Below, piece after piece: positions 9,031 through 17,246 of a stretch of DNA of 50,078 nt. A model generated the notes under the pieces. The model saw nothing but the letters and a program-made list of their open reading frames with translations, was not told where the DNA came from and ran no database searches. The translations under genes and the position numbers were made by a program. Positions within the stretch are counted from its first letter, which is position 1. Each line of letters opens with the position of its first letter. Source of the DNA: Clostridia bacterium (GTDB taxonomy: Bacteria > Bacillota > Clostridia > Oscillospirales > Acutalibacteraceae); assembly GCA_017436815.1 (NCBI GenBank), contig JAFSCI010000043.1:1-50078 (forward strand). The letters are read 5' to 3'.

Positions 9031-10371
9031 ATGAAATATTTTTCAAAAAAAGCACTTGCACTTTTTCTTTGTGTTTTGGTTGTTGTGCCGCTCACCCTTT
9101 GCGGCTGCAAGAAAGACACACAAGAAATTTACTTTTTAAACTTTAAGCCCGAGCAGGCAGACGTTTACAAAGAAATTGCCAACGAATACGAAAAGCAAAC
9201 GGGAGTTAAGGTTAAGGTTGTAACCGCCGCCGCAAACGGTTATGAGCAAACCCTAAAAAGCGAAATTGCAAAATCTGACGCCCCCACTATTTTTCAGATT
9301 AACGGACCTATTGGCTACAACGCCTGGAAGGATTACTGCTTAGACATTACCGATTCCAAGCTTTACGAAATGCTTACCGATAAGTCACTTGCCATAAAGA
9401 GCGAGGGTCGGGTTTACGGTATTCCCTTTGTTGTAGAGTCCTACGGCATTATTTATAACGATGCCATTATGAAAAAATATTTTGCTCTGCCCAACAGGGC
9501 CACTTCTATTACCGACGCCTCGCAGATAAACAGTTTTGACACCTTAAAGGCGGTCGTAGAAGATATGACCAAGCACAAAAGCGAGCTTGGTATAGACGGT
9601 GTGTTCGGCTCTACCTCTCTTGCCGCAGGCGAGGACTGGCGCTGGCAGACCCACCTTGCAAATCTGCCCTTTTATGCCGAATTTTCAAAAGCCGCAAACG
9701 GACAAGACCCAACAACTACAGGTCAGAATTTAAAGGAAATCGGTTTTGAGTTTAATGAAAACTACAGAAAGATTTTCGACCTTTATACAAACAATTCCGC
9801 AACACAAAAAAACCTGCTTGGCAGTAAATCTGTTGCCGACAGTATGGCCGAATTTGCGCTCGGCAAGGTTGCTATGATTCAAAACGGCACCTGGGCCTAT
9901 TCGCAAATTGCCGACGTTAAGGGTAACACCGTAAAGAGCGAGGACATTAAAATGATGCCCATTTATATGGGACTCGACAACGAGCAAAATCAAGGTCTTT
10001 GTATAGGAACCGAAAATTATTTTGCCATAAACTCCAAGGTAAGCGAAGAAAAGCAAAAATTATCCTTAGACTTTTTGCAGTGGCTGTTCTCGAGTGATAT
10101 CGGTAAAGATTACGTTACAAATAAACTCGGTTTTACAACACCCTTTAACACCTTCACCGCCGAGCAGACTCCGCCCGACCCGTTAGCGCGTCAGACAGCC
10201 GAGTGGCTGAGTAAGCCTAATATAAACTCTATCCCCTGGGTATTTACCGTTTTCCCGAGCGACGTATTTAAAACCGACTTCGGCAACGCTCTGCTTTTAT
10301 ACGTTCAGGGCACGTCAGACTGGGAAACGGTAGTAAAAACCGTTAAAGACTCCTGGAGAAAAGAACGCTGA
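9031..10371 (+). CDS. Sugar ABC transporter substrate-binding lipoprotein
   Basis: 446 residues with an AGGAGG site before ATG 9031. A lipoprotein signal peptide ends in LCGC with the lipidated Cys at residue 26. The body reads as a family 1 extracellular solute-binding protein (QADVYKEIANEYEKQTGVKVKV near the start, then WAYSQIADVKG and a C-terminal region with SDWETVVKTVKDSW). It captures an oligosaccharide outside the membrane and passes it to the two permeases that follow; its TGA overlaps the first permease ATG by one base. The ligand cannot be read from sequence. Confidence 0.93.
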   Translation: MKYFSKKALALFLCVLVVVPLTLCGCKKDTQEIYFLNFKPEQADVYKEIANEYEKQTGVKVKVVTAAANGYEQTLKSEIAKSDAPTIFQINGPIGYNAWKDYCLDITDSKLYEMLTDKSLAIKSEGRVYGIPFVVESYGIIYNDAIMKKYFALPNRATSITDASQINSFDTLKAVVEDMTKHKSELGIDGVFGSTSLAAGEDWRWQTHLANLPFYAEFSKAANGQDPTTTGQNLKEIGFEFNENYRKIFDLYTNNSATQKNLLGSKSVADSMAEFALGKVAMIQNGTWAYSQIADVKGNTVKSEDIKMMPIYMGLDNEQNQGLCIGTENYFAINSKVSEEKQKLSLDFLQWLFSSDIGKDYVTNKLGFTTPFNTFTAEQTPPDPLARQTAEWLSKPNINSIPWVFTVFPSDVFKTDFGNALLLYVQGTSDWETVVKTVKDSWRKER

Positions 10372-11219
10372 TGCTTAAAAATCCGTTAAAAAAGTATTTT
10401 TGGCTCTTTTGTTTGCCAACGCTGCTGGCCTTTTGTATAGCGTTTGCTATTCCGTTTTTGAGTGGAATTTATTTGTCGTTTACCTCTTTCACCACCGTGA
10501 CCAACGCAAAATTTGTAGGACTAAGCAACTATATTAAGGCCTTTAGCGCCGATGCCGATTTTATAAACTCTTTAAAATTTACGGTAAAATTTTCGGCCGT
10601 ATCGGTAATAAGCGTAAACGTTATAGCCTTTATTTTGGCAACTCTGCTCACAAAAAAGCTAAGGGGCACAAATGTTTTCAGAACCTTGTTTTTTATGCCA
10701 AACCTTATTGGCGGCATTGTTTTGGGATATATCTGGCAGCTCATTATAAACGGTGTACTCCTGCCCTTTGGCTACACAATAACCTCGAGCGCAAATTTTG
10801 GCTTTTGGGGTCTTGTAGCCCTTACAAACTGGCAGCTTATTGGATATATGATGATTATTTATATTGCCGGCATCAACAACGTTCCGCACGATATTATTGA
10901 GGCCGCGCGTGTAGACGGCGCATCTAACACCCGCATACTTTTTAATATAATAATTCCGTCGGTTATGCCGTCTATAACAATTTGTCTGTTTTTAACAATA
11001 ACCAACACCTTTAAAATTTTCGACCAGAATTTAGCGCTCACCGCAGGCGCTCCGTCTAAGGCAACCTCTATGCTTGCGCTCGATATTTACAACACCTTTT
11101 ACGGTCGGGTCGGTTACGAGGGTGTAGGTCAGGCCAAAGCGGTTGTTTTCTTTGTTATAGTGGCTTTTGTGGCGCTGTTGCAGCTGTATTTTACTCGCAG
11201 AAAGGAAGCCGAGCAGTAA
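10371..11219 (+). CDS. Sugar ABC transporter permease, UgpA/LacF type
   Basis: 282 residues and about six membrane segments, beginning LKNPLKKYFWLFCLPTLLAF. The cytoplasmic EAA loop that docks the ATPase is clear (IIEAARVDGASNTRILFNII, then PSVMPSI). The start overlaps the stop of the binding protein (TGATG) and its own stop overlaps the next start (TAATG), so the three genes form a coupled unit of the carbohydrate uptake transporter-1 kind. Confidence 0.95.
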   Translation: MLKNPLKKYFWLFCLPTLLAFCIAFAIPFLSGIYLSFTSFTTVTNAKFVGLSNYIKAFSADADFINSLKFTVKFSAVSVISVNVIAFILATLLTKKLRGTNVFRTLFFMPNLIGGIVLGYIWQLIINGVLLPFGYTITSSANFGFWGLVALTNWQLIGYMMIIYIAGINNVPHDIIEAARVDGASNTRILFNIIIPSVMPSITICLFLTITNTFKIFDQNLALTAGAPSKATSMLALDIYNTFYGRVGYEGVGQAKAVVFFVIVAFVALLQLYFTRRKEAEQ

Positions 11220-12046
11220 TGAAAAAAATAAGTTTTCTGTTTAAATATTCCTTTTTGATTATACTAAGCGCACTGTTTATCTTCCCCGTGGCAATGGTTT
11301 TTATAAACTCGTTTAAATCCCGTTTTTATATTAACTCCGAGCCCTTTAAAATACCCTTTTCCGACACCTTTGTAGGTATTGAGAATTACGTATCGGGGCT
11401 AGAGAGCACAGGCTTTTTCGATGCGTTTTTGTGGTCACTTTTTATAACGGTGTTATCGGTGGCGTCTATAGTGCTTTTTACCGCTATGACGGCCTATTAT
11501 ATAACCCGAATAAAAAATAAATTCACGTCCACCTTGTACTACGCCTTCGTTTTTTCTATGATAGTCCCCTTTCAGATGGTAATGTTCACAATGTCTAAAA
11601 TTACCAATACTTTAGGGCTAGATAATCCCTTAGGCATAACGCTAATTTATTTGGGCTTTGGCGCAGGACTTTCGGTGTTTATATTCAGCGGCTTTATAAA
11701 AGGCATACCAAAAAGCTTAGAAGAAGCCGCCACCATAGACGGCTGCTCGCCCGTACAGACCTTTTTCTTGGTAGTATTTCCGATTTTAAAGCCGACCGCA
11801 ATTACGGTTGCAATTTTAAACACTATGTGGATATGGAACGACTATCTTTTGCCCTACCTTACCATAGGCAACGATTACAAAACGATACCCATAGCCATTC
11901 AGTATTTAAAGGGCGGCTACGGGTCGGTGGATATGGGCGCTTTAATGGCAATGCTGACCCTTGCGGTAATTCCGGTAATTATATTTTATTTAATATGCCA
12001 AAAGTATATAATCCAGGGCGTTACGGCAGGAGCGGTTAAAGGATAA
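11219..12046 (+). CDS. Sugar ABC transporter permease, UgpE/LacG type
   Basis: 275 residues, six predicted membrane segments; EAA loop LEEAATIDGCSPVQTFFLVV followed by FPILKPTA, and the usual C-terminal YIIQGVTAGAVKG. It is the partner of the preceding permease. No ATP-binding gene follows. In Firmicutes the ATPase is commonly shared (MsmK type) and encoded elsewhere, which is the likely arrangement here. Confidence 0.95.
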   Translation: MKKISFLFKYSFLIILSALFIFPVAMVFINSFKSRFYINSEPFKIPFSDTFVGIENYVSGLESTGFFDAFLWSLFITVLSVASIVLFTAMTAYYITRIKNKFTSTLYYAFVFSMIVPFQMVMFTMSKITNTLGLDNPLGITLIYLGFGAGLSVFIFSGFIKGIPKSLEEAATIDGCSPVQTFFLVVFPILKPTAITVAILNTMWIWNDYLLPYLTIGNDYKTIPIAIQYLKGGYGSVDMGALMAMLTLAVIPVIIFYLICQKYIIQGVTAGAVKG

Positions 12047-12050
12047 TTTT

Positions 12051-12085
12051 TTCTCGCAAATTCGGTTGAATTTGCGAGAATTTTC
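12051..12085 (+). terminator. Intrinsic terminator of the sugar ABC operon
   Basis: TTCTCGCAAATTC (12051-12063), loop GGTT, GAATTTGCGAGAA (12068-12080), then TTTT. The right arm overlaps the -35 element of the luxS promoter. Confidence 0.85.
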
Positions 12086-12094
12086 TTATATAAT
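12066..12094 (+). promoter_or_regulatory. luxS promoter
   Basis: TTGAAT (12066-12071), 17-base spacer, TATAAT (12089-12094), 31 bases before the luxS ATG, which has an AAAGGAG site. Confidence 0.75.
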
Positions 12095-12125
12095 GTAACC
12101 ATAGCATTCAAAAAAGGAGTAAAAT

Positions 12126-12575
12126 ATGGAACAAATTGCAAGCTTTAAAATAGACCACAACACTTTAACCGAGGGCATTTACGTTTCTAGAATAGACTCT
12201 GATATTACCACCTACGATCTTCGCACCCGAAGGCCCAATAAGGATGACTATATGGACAACTGCACAATGCACTCGGTTGAGCATATGTTAGCCACCGTTT
12301 TGCGCTCGGGCGAACTGAAAAATGACATTTTATATTTTGGTCCGATGGGTTGTCAGACCGGCTTTTATCTGCTTGTGCGCAATGCCGATAACAAAAAGGT
12401 TTTAGAGGTTTTAACAGCCGCTCTTAAAACGGTTATATACGACTGCACCACTATGTTTGGCGCAAGCGCAATAGAGTGCGGAAATTATAAAAACTTAAAT
12501 TTACAGTCCGCAAAAGAAGAGTGCAAAAGATATTTGAATATTTTACAAAATAAAGAAAACACATTCAATTATTAG
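12126..12575 (+). CDS. luxS: S-ribosylhomocysteine lyase LuxS
   Basis: 149 residues, close to the usual 150-170. It cleaves S-ribosylhomocysteine to homocysteine and the autoinducer-2 precursor DPD in the activated methyl cycle. Metal ligands and catalytic residues are visible: H49-SVE-H53 with E52, C76 in FGPMGCQTGFY, and C118 in the ECGNY motif. It is monocistronic, with its own promoter and a strong terminator. No pfs (MTA/SAH nucleosidase) gene is next to it. Identification is firm from the motifs. Confidence 0.97.
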   Translation: MEQIASFKIDHNTLTEGIYVSRIDSDITTYDLRTRRPNKDDYMDNCTMHSVEHMLATVLRSGELKNDILYFGPMGCQTGFYLLVRNADNKKVLEVLTAALKTVIYDCTTMFGASAIECGNYKNLNLQSAKEECKRYLNILQNKENTFNY

Positions 12576-12599
12576 CCTTGTTGTAGCAAAACAAATAAA

Positions 12600-12640
12600 C
12601 AAAATCCGCGCGGAATGTTCCGCGCGGATTTTGTTTTGTT
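12600..12640. terminator. Strong terminator between luxS and the convergent PAS gene
   Basis: 16-base-pair GC-rich stem: CAAAATCCGCGCGGAA (12600-12615) / TTCCGCGCGGATTTTG (12618-12633), with A and T runs on the two sides, so it can serve both strands. Confidence 0.9.
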
Positions 12641-12658
12641 ATTTTGTATTGTAACCAT

Positions 12659-13018
12659 TCACATAGCATAAAGCTCAGAAGTTTCTATATTCCGGTATTC
12701 GTGCTTTTCGTAATAGCCGATAAGCTCGCCTTTTTCATCACGCAAAGCCACCATATAAACGTCCTTGTTTTCTTCTTCGTTTCTGAAGGTGTAAACCACG
12801 TTATTATCCTTGCTTTTTTTAAACCAATTGACTACCCGTTCTATTTTTTCGTTAGCATCGGCAGGGTGGCAAAGCTTTATGCTTTTACCGGTAATGTCGG
12901 TATGATAGCGCTTTACCGCCGCAGGATTCATATAACGAACAATATGCTCTAAATCGCAAATAACGACCGGCGCCGAGTCAGAATCAATTACGCTTTTAAA
13001 AAATAAATTTATATCCAT
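12659..13018 (-). CDS. Small stand-alone PAS domain protein
   Basis: 119 residues with GGGAGA before ATG 13018. A single PAS fold fills it: SAPVVICDLEHIVRYMNPAA at the start, ITGKSIKLCHPADANEKI in the middle, VYMVALRDEKGELIGYYE at the end. There is no kinase, GGDEF or DNA-binding domain, so it may sense a ligand or redox state for a separate partner, or be a short single-domain PAS protein of the kind common in Clostridia. The partner is unknown. It converges on luxS, but no functional link is visible. Confidence 0.8.
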   Translation of the reverse strand: MDINLFFKSVIDSDSAPVVICDLEHIVRYMNPAAVKRYHTDITGKSIKLCHPADANEKIERVVNWFKKSKDNNVVYTFRNEEENKDVYMVALRDEKGELIGYYEKHEYRNIETSELYAM

Positions 13019-13120
13019 AAGTTTTCTCCCGATTAGCTGATTTTAAATATTATAGCACTTTACAAAGCTTTTCTCAATCTCTTTAAGCTGATTTTTTAAC
13101 CCTTTATATGTAAAACGTAC

Positions 13121-13149
13121 TTGAAAACTTGCTATATATAATATATAAT
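13121..13149 (+). promoter_or_regulatory. Promoter of the zinc-ribbon membrane protein gene (and possibly the lipid cluster)
   Basis: TTGAAA (13121-13126), 17-base spacer, TATAAT (13144-13149). Only 24 bases and no hairpin separate this gene from the adenylating enzyme at 13800, so the transcript may continue into the lipid cluster. Confidence 0.7.
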
Positions 13150-13184
13150 TGTCTTAAATAAATATAAAAAAAGGAGTTTTTTAT

Positions 13185-13775
13185 ATGTATAAATGTCCAA
13201 ATTGCAATTTTAAGGCCGATGAAGCTGTAAACTACTGTCCCGAATGCGGTTCCAAAACCGTTTATGAGGAGTCGGTCAGCGTAAATCAGGCGCCGCAAAC
13301 CAATGCTGACGAAACCGCAGTTTTAACACCTGCTGTCAACGAGCCCGCAGTAAATACTCCTACATATTCCGAGGCTGCTAACGTACAGCCGGCAAACTAT
13401 AATCCCGTATATCAGAATACTACCTACCAGGAGCCCAAAAAGCCGCATCTTGCAAGAAGAATAGTGGGTATGGCTTTGTCTATAGGCGCATTTATATTTG
13501 CTATTATAGCATCGCTTTACACCATTATATTCTCGGCTATGGACGGCCTTACAGGTTTTATTTTAGGCATCGTTTATGCTATTATGGGTCTCCCGCCTGC
13601 AATCGTAGGTCTTGTAATGTCTGCAAAAAATGCAAGACTCGGTGATACATCTGCGCTCAGCCGTTTAGGCAAAATATTCGGTATAATTGCCATAATTTTA
13701 CTGGGCATAGGTTTTTTCTCGGGTGTGTTATCACTCGGCGCAGGCCACAGCATAACCGGTTTTGATTATTATTAA
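13185..13775 (+). CDS. Zinc-ribbon and transmembrane domain protein (DUF4190-like)
   Basis: 196 residues with AAGGAG before ATG 13185. The N-terminus is a zinc ribbon (CPNCNFKADEAVNYCPECG), followed by a Pro/Asn/Thr-rich linker to about residue 85 and then three or four membrane helices (IVGMALSIGAFIFAIIASLY, IMGLPPAIVGLVMS, IFGIIAIILLGIGFF). It resembles the zinc-ribbon DUF4190 proteins of Firmicutes, whose role is unknown. It lies immediately upstream of, and probably co-transcribed with, the lipid cluster, so it could be an accessory membrane component. Confidence 0.8.
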   Translation: MYKCPNCNFKADEAVNYCPECGSKTVYEESVSVNQAPQTNADETAVLTPAVNEPAVNTPTYSEAANVQPANYNPVYQNTTYQEPKKPHLARRIVGMALSIGAFIFAIIASLYTIIFSAMDGLTGFILGIVYAIMGLPPAIVGLVMSAKNARLGDTSALSRLGKIFGIIAIILLGIGFFSGVLSLGAGHSITGFDYY

Positions 13776-13799
13776 ATTTCTTAGGGTAAAAAACTACTA

Positions 13800-15716
13800 A
13801 TGAACAAAAACTTAAAGCAATTTTTAAAGCATAATCGCCTCGCTCTTGAAAACTCAAATAAAACCCTTGCCGACATTTATAAAATAATGTTTTCGTGCGC
13901 CGATAATATTCTTTGTGAGACAAACGACGGTTTCAGAATAAGCAAAACCACCTATGCGCAGATGGACGCTAAAATCAAACGCGCGGCGGCAGGTCTTTTT
14001 GAAAAAATAGGCGCAACACACAATTACGTTGGTGTTGCGCTTGATAACTCGCCCAATTGGATTGTTGCCTTTTGGGCAGTTTTAATGAGTGGCAACAAAC
14101 CGTATCTTGTAAATTTAAGATATCCGACTCAGCTTACCTGCAGCATTTTAAAAACTCTTAATATAGAGCACGTTGTTTGCGATAAAGATTACCACCTGGG
14201 CGTTAATCAGATTTACGTTGACTCGCTCGACTCTGACTTTGGTTTAGACGGTGGCATTTTTGAAGATGAGCTTGCATTTTCATCCTCAGCCACGTCTATG
14301 AACGAGGTTATTTGCTTTTACAGCGGCAAGCAGATAGCTGAGCAGATTTTAAATTTCCAAACTATAGTAAAATCTGAGCCTCGTATAGCCAAGCACTACA
14401 AGGGCTGTTTAAAGCAGCTGGCGTTCTTGCCGTTTTACCACGTGTTCGGTTTGTTTGCCGTTTATTTCTGGTTCACGTTTTTCGGCAGAACGTTGGTTTT
14501 TTTGCGCGATTATTCATCGGACACCATTTTAAACACCTGCCGTCGCCACCAGGTTACTCACATTTTTGCGGTGCCTGTTTTATGGCACACTATAGAAAAA
14601 AAGATTATTGCCTCGGCCAAAGAGCAGGGCGATAAAAAATACCAAAAGCTGCTTAAAGGCATAAAGAAAGCAACAACCATACAAAACATTTTGCCGAGCA
14701 GTATTGGCGCCGAGGTTGCAAAATGGCTGTTAAAAGAGGTAACCGACAAAGTCTTTGGTCGCTCGGTTATGTTTTGCATAAACGGCGGCAGCTACATAAA
14801 GCAGTCAGCCTTAGAGCTTTTAAACGGCATAGGCTACAGCACCTATAACGGCTACGGTATGAGCGAGATTGGTATTACCTCGGTCGAGCTCAGACGAAAA
14901 CCCAAGCACAGAAATCAAAATTCCATCGGTATGCCCTTTGACTCGGTAGAATACAAAATATCCGACGACGGAATTCTTTACGTTAAGGGCTCTTCTCTTT
15001 GCGTTAAAAAGCTCGTAAACGGCAAAGAGCAGGTTCTTGATGAGTGGTTTTGCACCAACGACAATATGGTTTGCAAAAATAACCACTATTTTATACTTGG
15101 TCGCAAGAGCGATATGATAATCGGCGAAAACGGCGAAAACATAAATCCCGACACCATAGAAAAGCTTTTCAGCATACCTTTTGCTACGGCCTTTTCGGTT
15201 TTGGGACTCGGCCCCGATGATGCGCAGGAGCTCTCAATTGTAATTGAGGTTAACGAGTACGTTACAAGCAAAAAGCTCGAGCAAATAAAGTCTTACGTTT
15301 ATTCGGTTAACGACACACTGCAAGGCACGCTTTCGATAAAGAAATTCTATTTTACGACCGATGAGCTTTGTCCGCCCACTGCAATTAAGATAAGCCGCAC
15401 GCAGCTAAAAAAGAAAATCGAGGACTCGGCGGTTAATCTTACACCGTTTGCCGATATGAAGGTGAATGATAAGGAAGGTTCGGTTTCTGTGTTTGCGGCA
15501 AAGGTAAGAGAAATTATTGCCGACGTTTTAAATTTAAAGCCCGACGATATTACCGATACCGCTCACATCTTTTATGATTTGGGTGCAACCAGCATACAGT
15601 ATTTTGACGTTTTAACGCGCCTTTCTGAAGTCTTTTCAGTTACTGACTACAAGCAAAACGACAAATACTGCTACACCGTAACCGAAATTTGCGAATATTT
15701 AGAAAAGTACGTGTAA
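13800..15716 (+). CDS. Acyl-adenylating enzyme (AMP-binding) fused to a C-terminal acyl carrier domain
   Basis: 638 residues; AGGGTAA precedes ATG 13800. An ANL-superfamily adenylation domain spans about 1-530: A5 NGYGMSEIG near 350, A8 GRKSDMIIGENGENINP, and an A10-like TAIKISRTQLKKK bearing a candidate catalytic Lys. The phosphate-binding A3 loop is poorly conserved (SSSATSMNEV, residues 161-170, where most have TSGTTGxPK). The C-terminal ~75 residues are a carrier domain with DLGATSIQ and Ser598 for phosphopantetheine. By family it would activate a fatty acid with ATP and load it on its own carrier. It begins a tightly spaced run with two acyltransferases, a free ACP and an LRAT protein. 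Substrate unknown. Confidence 0.85.
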   Translation: MNKNLKQFLKHNRLALENSNKTLADIYKIMFSCADNILCETNDGFRISKTTYAQMDAKIKRAAAGLFEKIGATHNYVGVALDNSPNWIVAFWAVLMSGNKPYLVNLRYPTQLTCSILKTLNIEHVVCDKDYHLGVNQIYVDSLDSDFGLDGGIFEDELAFSSSATSMNEVICFYSGKQIAEQILNFQTIVKSEPRIAKHYKGCLKQLAFLPFYHVFGLFAVYFWFTFFGRTLVFLRDYSSDTILNTCRRHQVTHIFAVPVLWHTIEKKIIASAKEQGDKKYQKLLKGIKKATTIQNILPSSIGAEVAKWLLKEVTDKVFGRSVMFCINGGSYIKQSALELLNGIGYSTYNGYGMSEIGITSVELRRKPKHRNQNSIGMPFDSVEYKISDDGILYVKGSSLCVKKLVNGKEQVLDEWFCTNDNMVCKNNHYFILGRKSDMIIGENGENINPDTIEKLFSIPFATAFSVLGLGPDDAQELSIVIEVNEYVTSKKLEQIKSYVYSVNDTLQGTLSIKKFYFTTDELCPPTAIKISRTQLKKKIEDSAVNLTPFADMKVNDKEGSVSVFAAKVREIIADVLNLKPDDITDTAHIFYDLGATSIQYFDVLTRLSEVFSVTDYKQNDKYCYTVTEICEYLEKYV

Positions 15717-15720
15717 TATT

Positions 15721-16347
15721 ATGAAAAACAAATGGTTTATAAATTTTTTCCTTGCCTTTACAAAGATAACGGGATTACTGCCGGTTTACATATTTTTTAA
15801 ACCCAAGGTTTACAAAGAGTCGGGACTAAAGTGTTTACCCAAATCTTTTATTTTGGTATCTAATCATAAATCTCTTTTAGATTTTGTTTTGTATCTGCTC
15901 ATTTTCCCGTTTAAGACAATACGCTTTCTTATGGCCGAGGTTTTATATAACAAGGGCAAAGCATTTTCGTTTATGCTGAACTCCCTCGGCGGCATACGGG
16001 TAAACCGTGACGACCACGATTTTTCCTTTGTATCCGAAAGTCTTGAGGTTTTGGATAACGGCGGCAGTATAGGTATTTTCCCCGAGGGCAGATTACCCAT
16101 AAATAACAAGCCCTGGCCCTTTACCACAAGCACCGCATTTATCGCTATGCGTTGCGATGCGCCGATTGTGCCGATTTACACATTTGGCAATTATTCATTA
16201 TCAAAACGCGCCAAGGTCTGCATTGGCAAGCCCTTTTACGTTGCCGATTATTTAGATCCTTCCCTTTCCTCACAAGAGCAGCTCAACGCGCTGACCGAAA
16301 TTATAGAGCAAAAGGTTTATGCTCTAAGAAAACTTGCAGGTGAATAA
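15721..16347 (+). CDS. PlsC-type 1-acyl-glycerol-phosphate acyltransferase-like protein (first copy)
   Basis: 208 residues. The LPLAT signature is intact: NHKSLLD (His49 to Asp54, HX4D), GGIRVNRDD, and FPEGR (residues 120-124). There is a hydrophobic N-terminal segment (FINFFLAFTKITGLLPVYIFF), as in membrane-associated acyltransferases. These enzymes move an acyl chain from acyl-ACP or acyl-CoA to a hydroxyl, classically on lysophosphatidate. Its position 4 bases after the acyl-adenylating enzyme suggests that the donor is the acyl-carrier made there and the acceptor a specialised lipid, but that is inference. Confidence 0.88.
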   Translation: MKNKWFINFFLAFTKITGLLPVYIFFKPKVYKESGLKCLPKSFILVSNHKSLLDFVLYLLIFPFKTIRFLMAEVLYNKGKAFSFMLNSLGGIRVNRDDHDFSFVSESLEVLDNGGSIGIFPEGRLPINNKPWPFTTSTAFIAMRCDAPIVPIYTFGNYSLSKRAKVCIGKPFYVADYLDPSLSSQEQLNALTEIIEQKVYALRKLAGE

Positions 16348-16352
16348 AATCT

Positions 16353-17000
16353 ATGCATAAAACCTTTAGTTTTAAGTATTTGGCTATGGATGCGGCAAGA
16401 ATTGTATGCGCCGTTTTAGTACCCATATTGCGCATAGCTAAAAAGACGCCCGAGGGCCAAAAATACAAAAACAAAATAAAAGGCGGCGCAATTATTGCAG
16501 CCAACCACACGTCTTTTTTGGACCCGTTTATTGTAGGTGTTGCATTTTGGTACAGAAGGCTACACTTTTTGGTTGCCGAAATAGTTATGCAGGGCAAGCT
16601 TCGCTCTTCGCTTTTAACGGGAGTGGGCGCTATAAAAATAGACCGTAACGCTGCCGATATTGAGGCCATAAATAAATCTGTAGACAAATTAAAGCAGGGC
16701 TTTTTGCTCGCAATTTTCCCTCAAGGCGGAATAACCGCGAATGATGATGTTAACACTATAAAATCAGGAGCAGTTTTAATGGCTCTGAGAGCGGGAGTTC
16801 CGATTATACCAATGCATATAGCTCCTCGCAAAAAATGGTACAAGACCCGCAGCGTAGTAATAGGTAACGCTATTGACCCCAAAGAATACTGCGCCAAAAA
16901 AATGCCGAGCACGGCCGATATTCAGAATATATCCGAGGCCTTGGCAAACGAGCTTAACCGTTGCAAGACGGCAAACATAAAAAAATCGGATCAGGAGTAA
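16353..17000 (+). CDS. PlsC-type acyltransferase-like protein (second copy)
   Basis: 215 residues. HX4D motif in NHTSFLD (His52, Asp57), GAIKIDRNA as the Arg-containing second block, and FPQGG at 122-126, where most members read FPEGT. The Glu to Gln change affects the acceptor-binding block, so the acceptor may differ from glycerol phosphate. It is only distantly similar to the first copy, so the two probably add different chains or work on different acceptors. It starts 5 bases after the stop of the first copy and ends 3 bases before the ACP start. Confidence 0.87.
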   Translation: MHKTFSFKYLAMDAARIVCAVLVPILRIAKKTPEGQKYKNKIKGGAIIAANHTSFLDPFIVGVAFWYRRLHFLVAEIVMQGKLRSSLLTGVGAIKIDRNAADIEAINKSVDKLKQGFLLAIFPQGGITANDDVNTIKSGAVLMALRAGVPIIPMHIAPRKKWYKTRSVVIGNAIDPKEYCAKKMPSTADIQNISEALANELNRCKTANIKKSDQE

Positions 17001-17003
17001 AAA

Positions 17004-17246
17004 ATGGACACTTACAGTAGACTGTTAGAAGTTTGCAGCGCCGTTTTCGAAGGCGAAATCGACCCCGCAACAATAACTATTGATGCTTCTTTAAGAGAAG
17101 ATATCGGCATAAACTCAATAGGTCTGCTTTATATGGCAATGGCTATAGAGGAGGAATTCGGCATTAAATTTACCAATGACGATTTCCCCGGTCTTCAAAC
17201 CGTAAAGGACGTAGTAGACCTTATAGAAAAGAAGGTACAGCAGTGA
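17004..17246 (+). CDS. Discrete acyl carrier protein of the lipid cluster
   Basis: 80 residues, the usual size. The phosphopantetheine attachment motif is DIGINSIGL with Ser38 (typical ACPs have DSL). Acidic, four-helix pattern ending in FPGLQTVKDVVDLIEKK. It is clearly different from the primary-metabolism ACP at 48549-48776 (DLNADSIDIV), so this one is likely dedicated to the cluster. Its TGA overlaps the GTG start of the next gene. Confidence 0.92.
   Translation: MDTYSRLLEVCSAVFEGEIDPATITIDASLREDIGINSIGLLYMAMAIEEEFGIKFTNDDFPGLQTVKDVVDLIEKKVQQ

Noticed and set aside
10371..12046. Incomplete ABC transporter suggesting a broken locus
   Set aside because: Firmicute sugar ABC systems often share one ATPase encoded elsewhere, and the permeases and binding protein are intact.
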